Assembly: GCA_045545235.1 (NCBI GenBank)
Contig: JAZQAN010000012.1
Span: 1 to 12,344 of the forward strand
Length of the DNA stretch: 12,344 nt
Source of the DNA: CAZNKU01 sp045545235
GTDB taxonomy: Bacteria > Bacillota > Clostridia > Monoglobales > Firm-18
Direction of reading: 5' to 3'
The notes under the pieces were generated by a model. The model was not told the origin of the DNA. It worked only from the letters and a program-made list of their open reading frames with translations, and made no database searches. Shown here piece after piece: positions 1 through 5,859 of the stretch (positions are counted from its first letter, which is position 1; each line of letters starts with the position of its first letter). The translations under genes were made by a program, and so were the position numbers.

Positions 1-930
1 GGTATGATAATATAAATAATCGTGATGCTTTGGCATTAGTACCGCCTTTAAAGATTTTATACCGGGGTTACATATTGGTCCTACAGGATAACCTCTGTAT
101 TTATAGGTATTATAAAGCGAATCCTTTTCAAGGTCTTTGTATAATACCCTGTCTATATCATATAAACCGTCAGATAAAAAGTACACAACACTTGCATCAA
201 TCTGAAGGGGCATATTACTTGATATTCTGTTTTTTATAACACCTGCAATAATGTCACGCTCACTATCAAGCTTTGCCTCTCTTTCAACAAGTGATGCCAT
301 AGTTATTGTATCAAAATTAATATTATTTATATCACCGATTTTTGAATACTGCTTTTCAAATTCACCTAAAAGTGTATTTATTATATTATGCGGTGTTTCA
401 CCGATCAAAAACTCGTATGTTTGCGGAAACAAAAATCCCTGAAGCTTTATTTTATAATCTTTTTTGGGAATGTTTTTTAAAAAGGAATAGTCATAATCAT
501 CATCTAAAGCATTCATAAAATCATCATAATCGCACAAATTTAAATCCGATAGTTTTTTAGCAATCTGCTCGGCAGAATATCCTTCGGGGATAGTTAAAGT
601 AAAGGTTTTTTCAGTCCCTGAAGTTATTAAAGTTTTTACAACCGATTTAAGACTCATTCCGGTGTTTAACTTAAAAATTCCTTTTTGTATTTTTGTGGCA
701 ACATTATCAATTCTTACTTTAAGCTTAAAAACATTTTCGTTCTTAATAACATTTGCCTCTTTTAATCTTGATGCAATATTTGAAATGCTCTCTCCGCTCT
801 CTATTACAAACTCAATATTTTCCCCTTCTTTATCCGTTTGAGAAAAATACTCGCTTATATAAGGAAAAGCAAAAAGCAGCAAACAAGCTAACGCTACTAT
901 TAAAATTAATGCAGTAAGTTTTTTAATCAT
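1..930 (-). CDS. mltG: Endolytic murein transglycosylase MltG (YceG-like), C-terminus cut by window edge
   Basis: 310 codons are readable without interruption from the ATG at 930 to base 1; the last few dozen residues lie off the window, since family members are usually about 330-380 aa. The family cleaves nascent peptidoglycan glycan strands at the outer face of the membrane and helps set strand length. Visible parts: a short basic N-terminus and one membrane segment (about residues 5-22); a LysM-like segment from about residue 39 (VIESGESISNIASRLKEANV); the motif MASLVEREA at 211-219, where E216 is the expected catalytic glutamate; PLQIDASVVY at 241-250; and SLYNTYKYRG..PVGPICNPG at 271-290, all hallmarks of YceG proteins. 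The start is supported by AGAGGTG a few bases upstream. It is the last gene in the window's transcription direction. Assignment is by motif recognition and is very secure. Confidence 0.95.
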   Translation of the reverse strand, partial: MIKKLTALILIVALACLLLFAFPYISEYFSQTDKEGENIEFVIESGESISNIASRLKEANVIKNENVFKLKVRIDNVATKIQKGIFKLNTGMSLKSVVKTLITSGTEKTFTLTIPEGYSAEQIAKKLSDLNLCDYDDFMNALDDDYDYSFLKNIPKKDYKIKLQGFLFPQTYEFLIGETPHNIINTLLGEFEKQYSKIGDINNINFDTITMASLVEREAKLDSERDIIAGVIKNRISSNMPLQIDASVVYFLSDGLYDIDRVLYKDLEKDSLYNTYKYRGYPVGPICNPGIKSLKAVLMPKHHDYLYYHT

Positions 931-950
931 TTTTTCACCTCTTATTATGA

Positions 951-978
951 TTTATATAAATTTATTTCGATATGTAAA
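951..978 (-). promoter_or_regulatory. Possible sigma-A promoter for mltG
   Basis: On the minus strand TTTACA (978-973), a 16-nt spacer and TATAAA (956-951) resemble -35 and -10 boxes, each one base from consensus. The predicted start would leave only about 14 nt before the mltG ATG, just enough for the Shine-Dalgarno. The surrounding DNA is very AT-rich, so a chance match is possible. Confidence 0.3.
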
Positions 979-1048
979 AATTCTAAAACAACACATATTA
1001 TTCCCATAATTTATCCAATTAAAAATATGTTGGCATAATTCATTTCCT

Positions 1049-1055
1049 TTCGACA
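1049..1055 (-). promoter_or_regulatory. Spo0A-box-like heptamer upstream of mltG
   Basis: Minus strand reads TGTCGAA followed by A, matching the Spo0A-box core TGTCGAA. It lies 119 bp upstream of the mltG start in the 215-nt gap between the EamA gene and mltG. The same heptamer in the same orientation occurs at four other intergenic places in this window. No other clear signal and no terminator hairpin were seen in this gap. Confidence 0.35.
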
Positions 1056-1145
1056 GTCTTTAATTGCGATGAATAAGGTTTAGATGCAAGCCTTTTTGAT
1101 AGCTGCTAATATCAAGTTATAACTAAAAACATATAAATTTGAATT

Positions 1146-1559
1146 TTACAGAACCATTACCAAAGTACCAATGCCGATAAGTATACACCCAATCAACGAT
1201 TTGGTTGTAAACTGTTCGTGCAGAAAAACAAAAGCCAAAACCAATGTGATTACAACACTTAATTTATCAACAGGAACAACCTTTGATGCATCACCTATTT
1301 GCAATGCCTTGTAATAACACAACCAAGAAGCACCCGTTGCCAACCCTGAGAGGACAAGAAACAACCAGCTTCGTTTGCTTATTACAGCAATTCCGTTTTG
1401 TGCATTCGTAATAAATACCATTCCCCAAGCCATAACTACCACTACAACCGTTCTGATTGCTGTTGCAAGATTTGAGTTAACTCCTTCAATGCCGACCTTA
1501 GCCAGTATAGATGTAAGCGCTGCAAAAATTGCAGACAGTAATGCAAGTATAAACCACAT
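1146..1559 (-). CDS. Single-domain EamA / DMT-family membrane transporter
   Basis: A 137-aa hydrophobic protein with about five membrane segments (roughly residues 2-22, 32-51, 65-85, 98-115 and 121-137). The pattern ATGASWLCYYKALQIGDASK..PVDKLSVVITLVLAFVFLHE is typical of the EamA domain of drug/metabolite transporters. Most family members are about 300 aa with two EamA repeats and ten helices. This one has a single repeat, as in the known short EamA group of about 140 aa, so it presumably works as a homodimer or in another oligomer. The substrate cannot be told from the sequence. The ATG is supported by GGGAGG about 10 nt upstream. Two TTCGACA heptamers lie 35-51 bp upstream. The stop is followed by a 215-nt AT-rich gap without a clear terminator. 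The family is secure, the transport role is inferred. Confidence 0.88.
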   Translation of the reverse strand: MWFILALLSAIFAALTSILAKVGIEGVNSNLATAIRTVVVVVMAWGMVFITNAQNGIAVISKRSWLFLVLSGLATGASWLCYYKALQIGDASKVVPVDKLSVVITLVLAFVFLHEQFTTKSLIGCILIGIGTLVMVL

Positions 1560-1593
1560 AGAATATTACCCTCCCCAAATTCTTATTTATCTG

Positions 1594-1610
1594 TTCGACA
1601 ATTTTCGACA
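1594..1610 (-). promoter_or_regulatory. Tandem Spo0A-box-like heptamers upstream of the EamA gene
   Basis: TTCGACA occurs at 1594-1600 and again at 1604-1610, so the minus strand carries two TGTCGAA sites in direct repeat with a 10-bp period, about one helical turn. That spacing would put two bound proteins on the same DNA face. A perfect -35-like TTGACA lies just upstream on the minus strand (1631-1626), but no good -10 sits 16-18 bp from it. Spo0A is the best known match. Binding is inferred. Confidence 0.45.
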
Positions 1611-1663
1611 TATCCATTATGATTTTGTCAAGTCAGGGATAAAAATGTAAATAAATAAAAAGT

Positions 1664-2464
1664 TTACGGTCTGAGACCCATGCCACCTTCAAGGGTTAGG
1701 GTTTCTCCGTTCATATATTTAAAATCAGGGGAAGCAAGTTGCACACAAACTCTGCCGATTTCAAGTTCAGAATCTCCGAAATGACCTGCCGGCGGAATTT
1801 TTACATTTGCCTTAAATGCGTCAGGAAATGCTTTTTCGAAACTCTCAAGCTGGGCAGTCCATGCAAGAGGACAAACAACATTTGTATTTATTCCATCCTT
1901 TGCCCATTCAGTTGCCGCAACACGACTTAGTCCGCGGATAGCCTCTTTTGCAGCCGCATACGAACATTGGCCATAATTACCAAAAAGTCCTGCCCCTGAT
2001 GCAAAGTTTATAACGCTTCCCTTTGTTTCTTTAAGGTATGGATAGCAGGCTTTCATATAATAAAATGTTGCATATAAACCTGAATACATAGCAAGATTAA
2101 ACTGTTCTGTTGTATGTTCCTGAATAGTGACACCTGATGCCGATGCTTGGGCATTATTAATAAGAACATCTATCCTTCCAAAAGTTTCAATCGTTTTTTC
2201 AACAACTTCTTTTGCGATTGATTCATTATCATTTCCCTCTGAAATATCTGCAGGAAGTGCTAATACCTTTATGCCATATAGTTTTTCAAGCTCTTCCTTT
2301 GCCTTTTCAAGCTTGGCAGTATTTCTGCCTGTAATAACAAGATTTGCCCCTTCCTTAGCATAAGCGGTAGCAATTCCATATCCAATGGAACCGCATTTTC
2401 CATCCGAAAGAACCGCATATCCTGCACCAGTAATAAGTACCGTCTTACCTTTTAAAAAACTCAT
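1664..2464 (-). CDS. Short-chain dehydrogenase/reductase (SDR) with enlarged glycine loop
   Basis: 266 aa, the usual length for a classical SDR, likely a soluble cytosolic NAD(P)H-dependent oxidoreductase. Seen: beta1 and cofactor loop TVLITGAG (residues 8-15) running into GSIGYGIATAYAKEGANL; ITGRN at 44-48 after beta2, an arginine position often associated with NADPH preference; NNAQ at 103-106 in place of the common NNAG; and the catalytic set S156 (VINFASGAG), Y169 and K173 (SYAAAKE). The C-terminus has MNGETLTLEGGMG, the usual end of the substrate domain. The glycine loop is about 16 residues and resembles the SIGxGIA layout of enoyl-ACP-reductase-like SDRs more than TGxxxGxG. The substrate is unknown, and no neighbouring pathway genes point to one. 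AAGGAGAG about 8 nt before the ATG supports the start. Confidence 0.92.
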   Translation of the reverse strand: MSFLKGKTVLITGAGYAVLSDGKCGSIGYGIATAYAKEGANLVITGRNTAKLEKAKEELEKLYGIKVLALPADISEGNDNESIAKEVVEKTIETFGRIDVLINNAQASASGVTIQEHTTEQFNLAMYSGLYATFYYMKACYPYLKETKGSVINFASGAGLFGNYGQCSYAAAKEAIRGLSRVAATEWAKDGINTNVVCPLAWTAQLESFEKAFPDAFKANVKIPPAGHFGDSELEIGRVCVQLASPDFKYMNGETLTLEGGMGLRP

Positions 2465-2593
2465 TTTAATCTCTCCTTTTTATTTTTTATAGAATAGATA
2501 AATTACTCTACATTTTATTTTTTAGTTTGTTACAATTCAACTTCTTTCCGTTTATAAAGACTGTATAATTCAGATGCCAAGCTTTTAATAAAT

Positions 2594-3076
2594 TTAATCT
2601 TCTGATTTCAGCCTGCTTTCAAATTCAAATATCAAATCAGCAATTTCATATTCTAAAACCAATGGTTCTGTAAATGCGTCAATTACAATACCGCAAACAT
2701 GTTCATAGCTTTTCGCCATATTTATACATCGTAAAACCGGTAAAACAACTTTTGAAAAATTATTACCGTACTCTTCTGGAATTTGTTCCTCATTTGAAAA
2801 CATAGGGAAAAAGAAGTTATCGCCATTTTTCAGTATATCGGGCTTACATCTGATTTCATCACTTGTGGTTACAACATCCCCTTGTTTAGAATTTAAAAAT
2901 TTTTCTTTATCAAAATCACTCATAGTAACATTCACAGGCACTATTACATTTGAATCTCGAAGACAACTCAACAAAGGAAACAGTGTTTCTTTGCTTCGAT
3001 TTGATAAAAATTCATGTTTTAAATATAATAACACTCTTCCGGATTCCAATGATTTTTTGTCGATATCTTTTTTCAT
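2594..3076 (-). CDS. SseB N-terminal-domain protein
   Basis: A 160-aa soluble protein with no signal peptide or membrane segment. Its layout matches the SseB N-terminal domain: an early helix followed by VIVPVNV (44-50), a polar middle with KPDILKNGDNFFFPMFSNEEQIPEEY (78-103), and the C-terminal VCGIVIDAFTEPLVLEYEIADLIFEFES (127-154). The name comes from E. coli SseB, linked to serine sensitivity. The biochemical function of these single-domain Bacillota proteins is not known, so no role is assigned. AAGGAAGTG precedes the ATG at good spacing. A Spo0A-box-like heptamer lies about 24 bp upstream of the start, between this gene and the antiporter gene. The 129-nt gap after the stop, before the SDR gene, is AT-rich and shows no convincing terminator or promoter. 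Confidence 0.82.
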   Translation of the reverse strand: MKKDIDKKSLESGRVLLYLKHEFLSNRSKETLFPLLSCLRDSNVIVPVNVTMSDFDKEKFLNSKQGDVVTTSDEIRCKPDILKNGDNFFFPMFSNEEQIPEEYGNNFSKVVLPVLRCINMAKSYEHVCGIVIDAFTEPLVLEYEIADLIFEFESRLKSED

Positions 3077-3099
3077 TATTACACTTCCTTTCTTAAAAT

Positions 3100-3106
3100 T
3101 TCGACA
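3100..3106 (-). promoter_or_regulatory. Spo0A-box-like heptamer upstream of the SseB gene
   Basis: TTCGACA on the plus strand (TGTCGAA, then A, on the minus) lies in the 78-nt gap between the antiporter and SseB genes, 24 bp before the SseB ATG. A near match, TGTCGAT, lies inside the first codons of the SseB gene. If a regulator binds here, it would overlap the ribosome-binding region, which suggests repression rather than activation. Confidence 0.35.
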
Positions 3107-3154
3107 ATCTTTTTATCTCAAAATCAGGTCAGAATAAAAAACTTACAATCACAT

Positions 3155-4456
3155 TCATTTTTTTGAAAATCCTATTGCAACAAGTGAGCTTATGCACAAA
3201 AGGAACGGATAGAAAAGTTTAGGTATAATCTGAAGTGCAGAAATTTGTGCACCAAGGGCAGAAACTGCAGAAATTGCCACAAGCATCTGTGCGCCGTAAG
3301 GGATAATTGCCTGAGCCACACAGGAAAATGTATCTAAAATTGATGCGGCTTTTTTAGGAGATATGCCGTAATCCTTTGCAATTTCATTTGCAATGGGGTT
3401 TGCCATAACAATTGCAACGGTGTTGTTTGCAGTTGCAACGTCAAGCACACCTACAAGCACACCCATACCAACCTGACCGCCTTTTTTACCGCGGAACACT
3501 CTTTTAATACCTGCAAGCAGGGCATCAAAACCGCCAAATTCACGGATAAGTGCGCAAATTGCAGAAACAAGAACCGTAACAATAATAGTTTCAAACATTC
3601 CCGAAGCACCCTCACCCATACCTGCAAGCAGGGCAGTAGGCTGTGTAGCACCTGTAAGAAGCATTATAACAGAGCCTGAAACAATGCCGATTAAAAGAAC
3701 CACAAACACATTTATACCGATAATACCGCCAAGCAAAACAAGTATGTAAGGGATTATCTGAATAAGGTTGTAATCCTTTACAATAGCACCGCTTATTTCG
3801 CTGTTAAATGAAAGTATCATTATAATAATAAGAGAAACTATAGCCGCAGGCAGGGCAATAAAGAAGTTTTCCTTAAACTTATCCTTCATCTGACAACCCT
3901 GACCGTTGCAGGCAGCAATGGTTGTGTCGGAAATAAATGAAAGGTTGTCACCAAACATAGAACCGCCTATTACAGTAGCCACACAAAGAGCCATATCAAA
4001 GCCCGATGCATTTGAAACCGCAACTGCAATTGGTGTTAAAAGAGTAATTGTACCAACAGATGTGCCCATTGCAAGTGACACAAAGCAGCTTACGGTAAAA
4101 AGTACCATAACCGCATACTGCGCAGGTATAATTGAAAGCATAAAGTATGCAACACTTTCAGCACTTCCTCTTCCTACAACGCCCACAAAAATACCTGCCT
4201 CCAAAAATATGAGTATCATAGTAAAGATGTTTTTTTCACCAACACCACGTCCCATAATTTCAAGCTTTTTGTCAAGGTTAAGCTTTTTGTTCTGTAAACA
4301 CGCTACCAAAAGTGCCACAAGAAAAGCAACAACAATTGGTATGTTGTAAAAACCCATAGGAATTTTAATAACGTATTCAAACAAAACTCCAAGCCCCAGA
4401 TACAGAATAAGAAATACTCCTATAGGCAATAATGCCCATACATTTCCTTTTTTCAT
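3155..4456 (-). CDS. NhaC-family Na+/H+ antiporter
   Basis: A 433-aa polytopic membrane protein with about 11-12 hydrophobic helices across its whole length. The family exchanges cytoplasmic Na+ for H+ and supports pH and salt homeostasis; some relatives exchange organic acids, so the substrate is not certain. Diagnostic features are SFVSLAMGTSVGT-type sequence at about 124-136 (here CFVSLAMGTSVGTITLL), the strongly conserved GGSMFGDNLSFISDTTIAA at 164-182 with acidic D170 and D177 in the membrane region, GVLDVATANNTVAIVMANP at 336-354, and IIPYGAQMLVA at 384-394. These mark the two inverted halves of the Ion Transporter fold. Length is in the usual range for the family and no disruption is seen. 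GGGAG precedes the ATG. The gene follows the GNAT gene by 70 nt with no clear terminator between, so co-transcription is possible. Confidence 0.92.
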   Translation of the reverse strand: MKKGNVWALLPIGVFLILYLGLGVLFEYVIKIPMGFYNIPIVVAFLVALLVACLQNKKLNLDKKLEIMGRGVGEKNIFTMILIFLEAGIFVGVVGRGSAESVAYFMLSIIPAQYAVMVLFTVSCFVSLAMGTSVGTITLLTPIAVAVSNASGFDMALCVATVIGGSMFGDNLSFISDTTIAACNGQGCQMKDKFKENFFIALPAAIVSLIIIMILSFNSEISGAIVKDYNLIQIIPYILVLLGGIIGINVFVVLLIGIVSGSVIMLLTGATQPTALLAGMGEGASGMFETIIVTVLVSAICALIREFGGFDALLAGIKRVFRGKKGGQVGMGVLVGVLDVATANNTVAIVMANPIANEIAKDYGISPKKAASILDTFSCVAQAIIPYGAQMLVAISAVSALGAQISALQIIPKLFYPFLLCISSLVAIGFSKK

Positions 4457-4526
4457 TTTAAAATCTCCCTTTTATATAAATTTATTTTATAACAACAATT
4501 ACGGACACTAAAATTCACATAGTAAT

Positions 4527-5051
4527 TCAGTGAACACTTTTTTTGAAATAAACAGTATCAATACCTTTTCCTCTGTCGTCAGTTATAATCTTTAAAACAT
4601 CAAAGCCAAATGAGGAGAGTATTTTTATATGTAACGCATTTGTTGACCATGTTCTTGTAAAAACATTTGAATTTTTATAACACTCAAATAAAAATTCATA
4701 CATTTTATATGTAAGCCTCATCCCCCTTGCCTCGGCAGATACAAGCAATGTTGATATGTAAATATCGGGCAAATCCCTTTCCAAAATTACATCATTTGTG
4801 AAATTTTCCTTAAAAGAAACAAAACCGAGTAGCTTGTCACCCTCACAGGCAACTACAAAACGTTGTTTTTTTAGCTCCTCAAAATAACTCATAACACCGT
4901 TTTTGCATTTTGTGTTTGCTGATAAATCTGCCTGAATGGTAGAATTACGTGCAGATAAAGGAGGGCAAAACTCATCATCCGAGTCTGTAAGCATATTTAA
5001 TATATCTTCGTAAAAATTTTTCTGTTCTTCACAAGTTAAAAGCTTTATCAT
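4527..5051 (-). CDS. GNAT-family N-acetyltransferase
   Basis: A 174-aa soluble protein with the GNAT fold order. It has an N-terminal helical part, a hydrophobic strand before RFVVACEGDKLLGFVSF (64-80), then motif A: the strand DIYISTLLV (96-104) and the acetyl-CoA pyrophosphate loop AEARGMRLT (106-114). This loop is an imperfect form of R/Q-x-x-G-x-G/A. Next come the helix TYKMYEFLFECY and the late motif NALHIKILSSFGFDVLK (138-154), which matches the usual N-x-A-x-x-x-Y/L-x-x-x-GF element. It probably transfers an acetyl group from acetyl-CoA to an amine; the acceptor cannot be predicted. The start has GGGGAGG about 10 nt upstream and a strong promoter about 80 nt upstream, so it may head its own transcript. 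Family assignment is good, substrate unknown. Confidence 0.85.
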   Translation of the reverse strand: MIKLLTCEEQKNFYEDILNMLTDSDDEFCPPLSARNSTIQADLSANTKCKNGVMSYFEELKKQRFVVACEGDKLLGFVSFKENFTNDVILERDLPDIYISTLLVSAEARGMRLTYKMYEFLFECYKNSNVFTRTWSTNALHIKILSSFGFDVLKIITDDRGKGIDTVYFKKSVH

Positions 5052-5136
5052 AAAATAATAACCTCCCCTTTTACCATAGCCAAGTCTATTCTAGAATCAG
5101 TGAACAATTTAGATGCCTCTGATTTTTAATGAACTC

Positions 5137-5165
5137 ATTATACCACATTCCAGACGGTTATTCAA
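5137..5165 (-). promoter_or_regulatory. Strong sigma-A promoter for the GNAT gene
   Basis: The minus strand has TTGAAT (5165-5160), a 17-nt spacer and a perfect TATAAT (5142-5137), preceded by TGG to give an extended -10. The predicted start near 5130 gives a leader of about 79 nt before the GNAT ATG. This promoter may also serve the antiporter gene downstream, as no terminator was seen between the two. Confidence 0.75.
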
Positions 5166-5193
5166 CACCAAAAACACCCCATTTCTACAAATA

Positions 5194-5417
5194 CAATTGA
5201 TAATTGGTAGTTGATAGTGAATAATTGTGGTAGATACACTGCGTGTTTCTTTTTAATATCGTAGGGCAGGGGCTTGCTCCTGCCGAAAAAAAATAATGAA
5301 TTAACGGCAGGAGCAAGCCCCTGCCCTACAAAATTCTTTTTAATGAATATATAAATTCAAAGAAATGCAAAGCATTTTCTCCGCAATTTCTCATTTCCAA
5401 TTCTCAATTCTCAATTA
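5194..5417. repeat. MITE-like composite repeat with imperfect terminal inverted repeats
   Basis: The ends 5194-5227 and 5384-5417 are imperfect inverted repeats of 34 nt. I count 24 matches of 34 when one is reverse-complemented, built from CAATT/AATTG units. They enclose a perfect 25-bp inverted repeat and no ORF. This small palindromic, non-coding layout resembles the short interspersed repeats common in clostridial genomes. No transposase is present, so any movement would depend on one elsewhere. The element lies between the GNAT promoter and the terminator of the 46-aa ORF. Confidence 0.6.
5261..5329. repeat. Perfect 25-bp inverted repeat (hairpin core of the composite repeat)
   Basis: The arms 5261-5285 and 5305-5329 are exact reverse complements. 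Each contains GCAGGGGCTTGCTCCTGC, itself partly self-complementary, and they are separated by a 19-nt AT-rich spacer. The GC-rich arms stand out sharply from the AT-rich surroundings. Neither side carries a clean terminator U-tract directly after the stem, so it is better read as a repeat element than as a terminator, though it would fold stably in RNA. Confidence 0.9.
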
Positions 5418-5421
5418 AAAA

Positions 5422-5443
5422 AAGAACCTCTATTGAGGTTCTT
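5422..5443 (-). terminator. Intrinsic terminator overlapping the stop of the 46-aa ORF
   Basis: AAGAACCTC (5422-5430) and GAGGTTCTT (5435-5443) form a 9-bp stem with a 4-nt loop. On the minus strand the stem is followed by a run of T residues, as for a rho-independent terminator. The TAG stop of the small ORF starts in the loop and closes on the first base of the 3' arm, so translation to the end would cover the 5' arm. Confidence 0.8.
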
Positions 5444-5570
5444 CTGCACTTATGTACATTTCTTCAGTTTCTATTTGTATTTGTTTTATTTCCTCCTCCA
5501 TTTTCTTAATGTTCTCTAAAATATCTGTAAGCTTGTTAAACAATTTATAATACATTTCTTCCTTTACCAT
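5430..5570 (-). CDS. Small charged helical protein of 46 aa, function unknown
   Basis: ATG at 5570-5568, TAG at 5432-5430. AAAGGAG ends 8 nt before the ATG, a strong Shine-Dalgarno. The protein begins MVKEEMYYKLFNKLTDILE and ends EEMYISAEEPQ. It is rich in K, E, I and M, with no membrane segment or signal peptide, and probably forms one long helix or a short coiled coil (about residues 8-38). There is no promoter-sized gap between the upstream terminator and the ribosome binding site, so expression should depend on read-through of that terminator from the structured-RNA promoter. The pattern YYxLFNxxTD...EExYI recalls short uncharacterised clostridial proteins, from memory only. Evidence that it is real: strong ribosome binding site, a terminator exactly at its stop, and coherent composition. 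It could still be a chance ORF in an RNA gene. Confidence 0.62.
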   Translation of the reverse strand: MVKEEMYYKLFNKLTDILENIKKMEEEIKQIQIETEEMYISAEEPQ

Positions 5571-5587
5571 TTTATATGCTCCTTTGT

Positions 5588-5627
5588 AATAAAAATAAAA
5601 AGCGTAGCCTCAAAACAGAGACTACGC
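5588..5627 (-). terminator. Intrinsic terminator / attenuator upstream of the 46-aa ORF
   Basis: On the minus strand GCGTAGTCTC (5627-5618) pairs with GAGGCTACGC (5611-5602) to give a 10-bp stem, including one T-G wobble, with a 6-nt loop, followed by TTTTTATTTTTATT (5601-5588). The wobble makes the stem complete only in minus-strand RNA, which fixes its orientation. The Shine-Dalgarno of the 46-aa ORF begins almost directly after the T-tract. Confidence 0.8.
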
Positions 5628-5650
5628 AAAAAAACGCAGTGACTCTGTTT
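5613..5650 (-). promoter_or_regulatory. Candidate antiterminator hairpin competing with the attenuator
   Basis: On the minus strand AAACAGAG (5650-5643) can pair with CTCTGTTT (5620-5613). Inside it, CTGCG (5639-5635) can pair with CGTAG (5626-5622). The 3' arm of this hairpin is largely the 5' arm of the terminator, so only one of the two can form at a time. This is the usual layout of transcription attenuation. Folding energies were not computed. Confidence 0.55.
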
Positions 5651-5800
5651 CTGATGTTGCTACACATTCTACTCAATACACTTTATCAACACAAAGGGTA
5701 TGGTGAAACAAAGTGTACGCTTTTTTTAAAGAGCGTACCCCTAAGTATTGATAAATATTAAGTGTAAAATCTAACAATATTGTAGATGTGTAGCATAATT

Positions 5801-5829
5801 ATTATACCAAATTATAAAATAAAATACAA
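5801..5829 (-). promoter_or_regulatory. Strong sigma-A promoter for the structured RNA
   Basis: Minus strand TTGTAT (5829-5824), a 17-nt spacer and perfect TATAAT (5806-5801) with a preceding TGG, giving an extended -10. Seven bases further is G5794, the first base of the RNA's closing stem. The match of predicted start and fold supports both calls. Confidence 0.8.
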
Positions 5830-5859
5830 GCCCCTTTTCATCGTCAAATTTCTAAATAT

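Larger units (their letters stand above)
5588..5794 (-). ncRNA. Structured RNA of about 200 nt, possible attenuator leader or stand-alone sRNA
   Basis: The predicted +1 is G5794, and the closing helix begins at that base: GCTACACA (5794-5787) pairs with TGTGTAGC (5666-5659), continued by TCTAC (5786-5782) with GTAGA (5672-5668) across a single bulge. Inside, TACACTT (5766-5760) and TATCAATAC (5753-5745) pair with the strand at 5692-5677, separated by a one-sided bulge. The apex is a 7-bp hairpin, GTACGCT (5738-5732) with AGCGTAC (5721-5715). The rod spans 136 nt and is followed by an antiterminator/terminator region. It matches no RNA family I can name with confidence. Its size and rod shape are loosely like 6S RNA, but I do not see a convincing central bubble between two long helices. 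Confidence 0.65.

Noticed and set aside
1009..1041. Tiny ORF (about 10 codons, starting ATGAATTATGCC on the minus strand) upstream of mltG
   Set aside because: It has an AAAGG-like sequence nearby, but it is too short and unsupported to distinguish from chance in AT-rich DNA.
3906..4349. Plus-strand ORF of 147 codons opposite the antiporter gene
   Set aside because: It lies wholly within the well-supported NhaC gene on the other strand and shows no family features.
5261..5329. Perfect inverted repeat as a bidirectional terminator
   Set aside because: No clean U-tract follows the stem on either strand, and it sits inside a repeat with its own inverted ends.
5576..5761. Plus-strand ORF of 61 codons over the structured RNA
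   Set aside because: No ribosome binding site or recognisable composition; it is the complement of hairpin arms and terminator sequence.
5588..5794. 6S RNA as the identity of the structured RNA
   Set aside because: Length and rod shape are similar, but the large central open bubble between two long helices, typical of 6S RNA, is not convincing here. Left unnamed until a covariance search is done.
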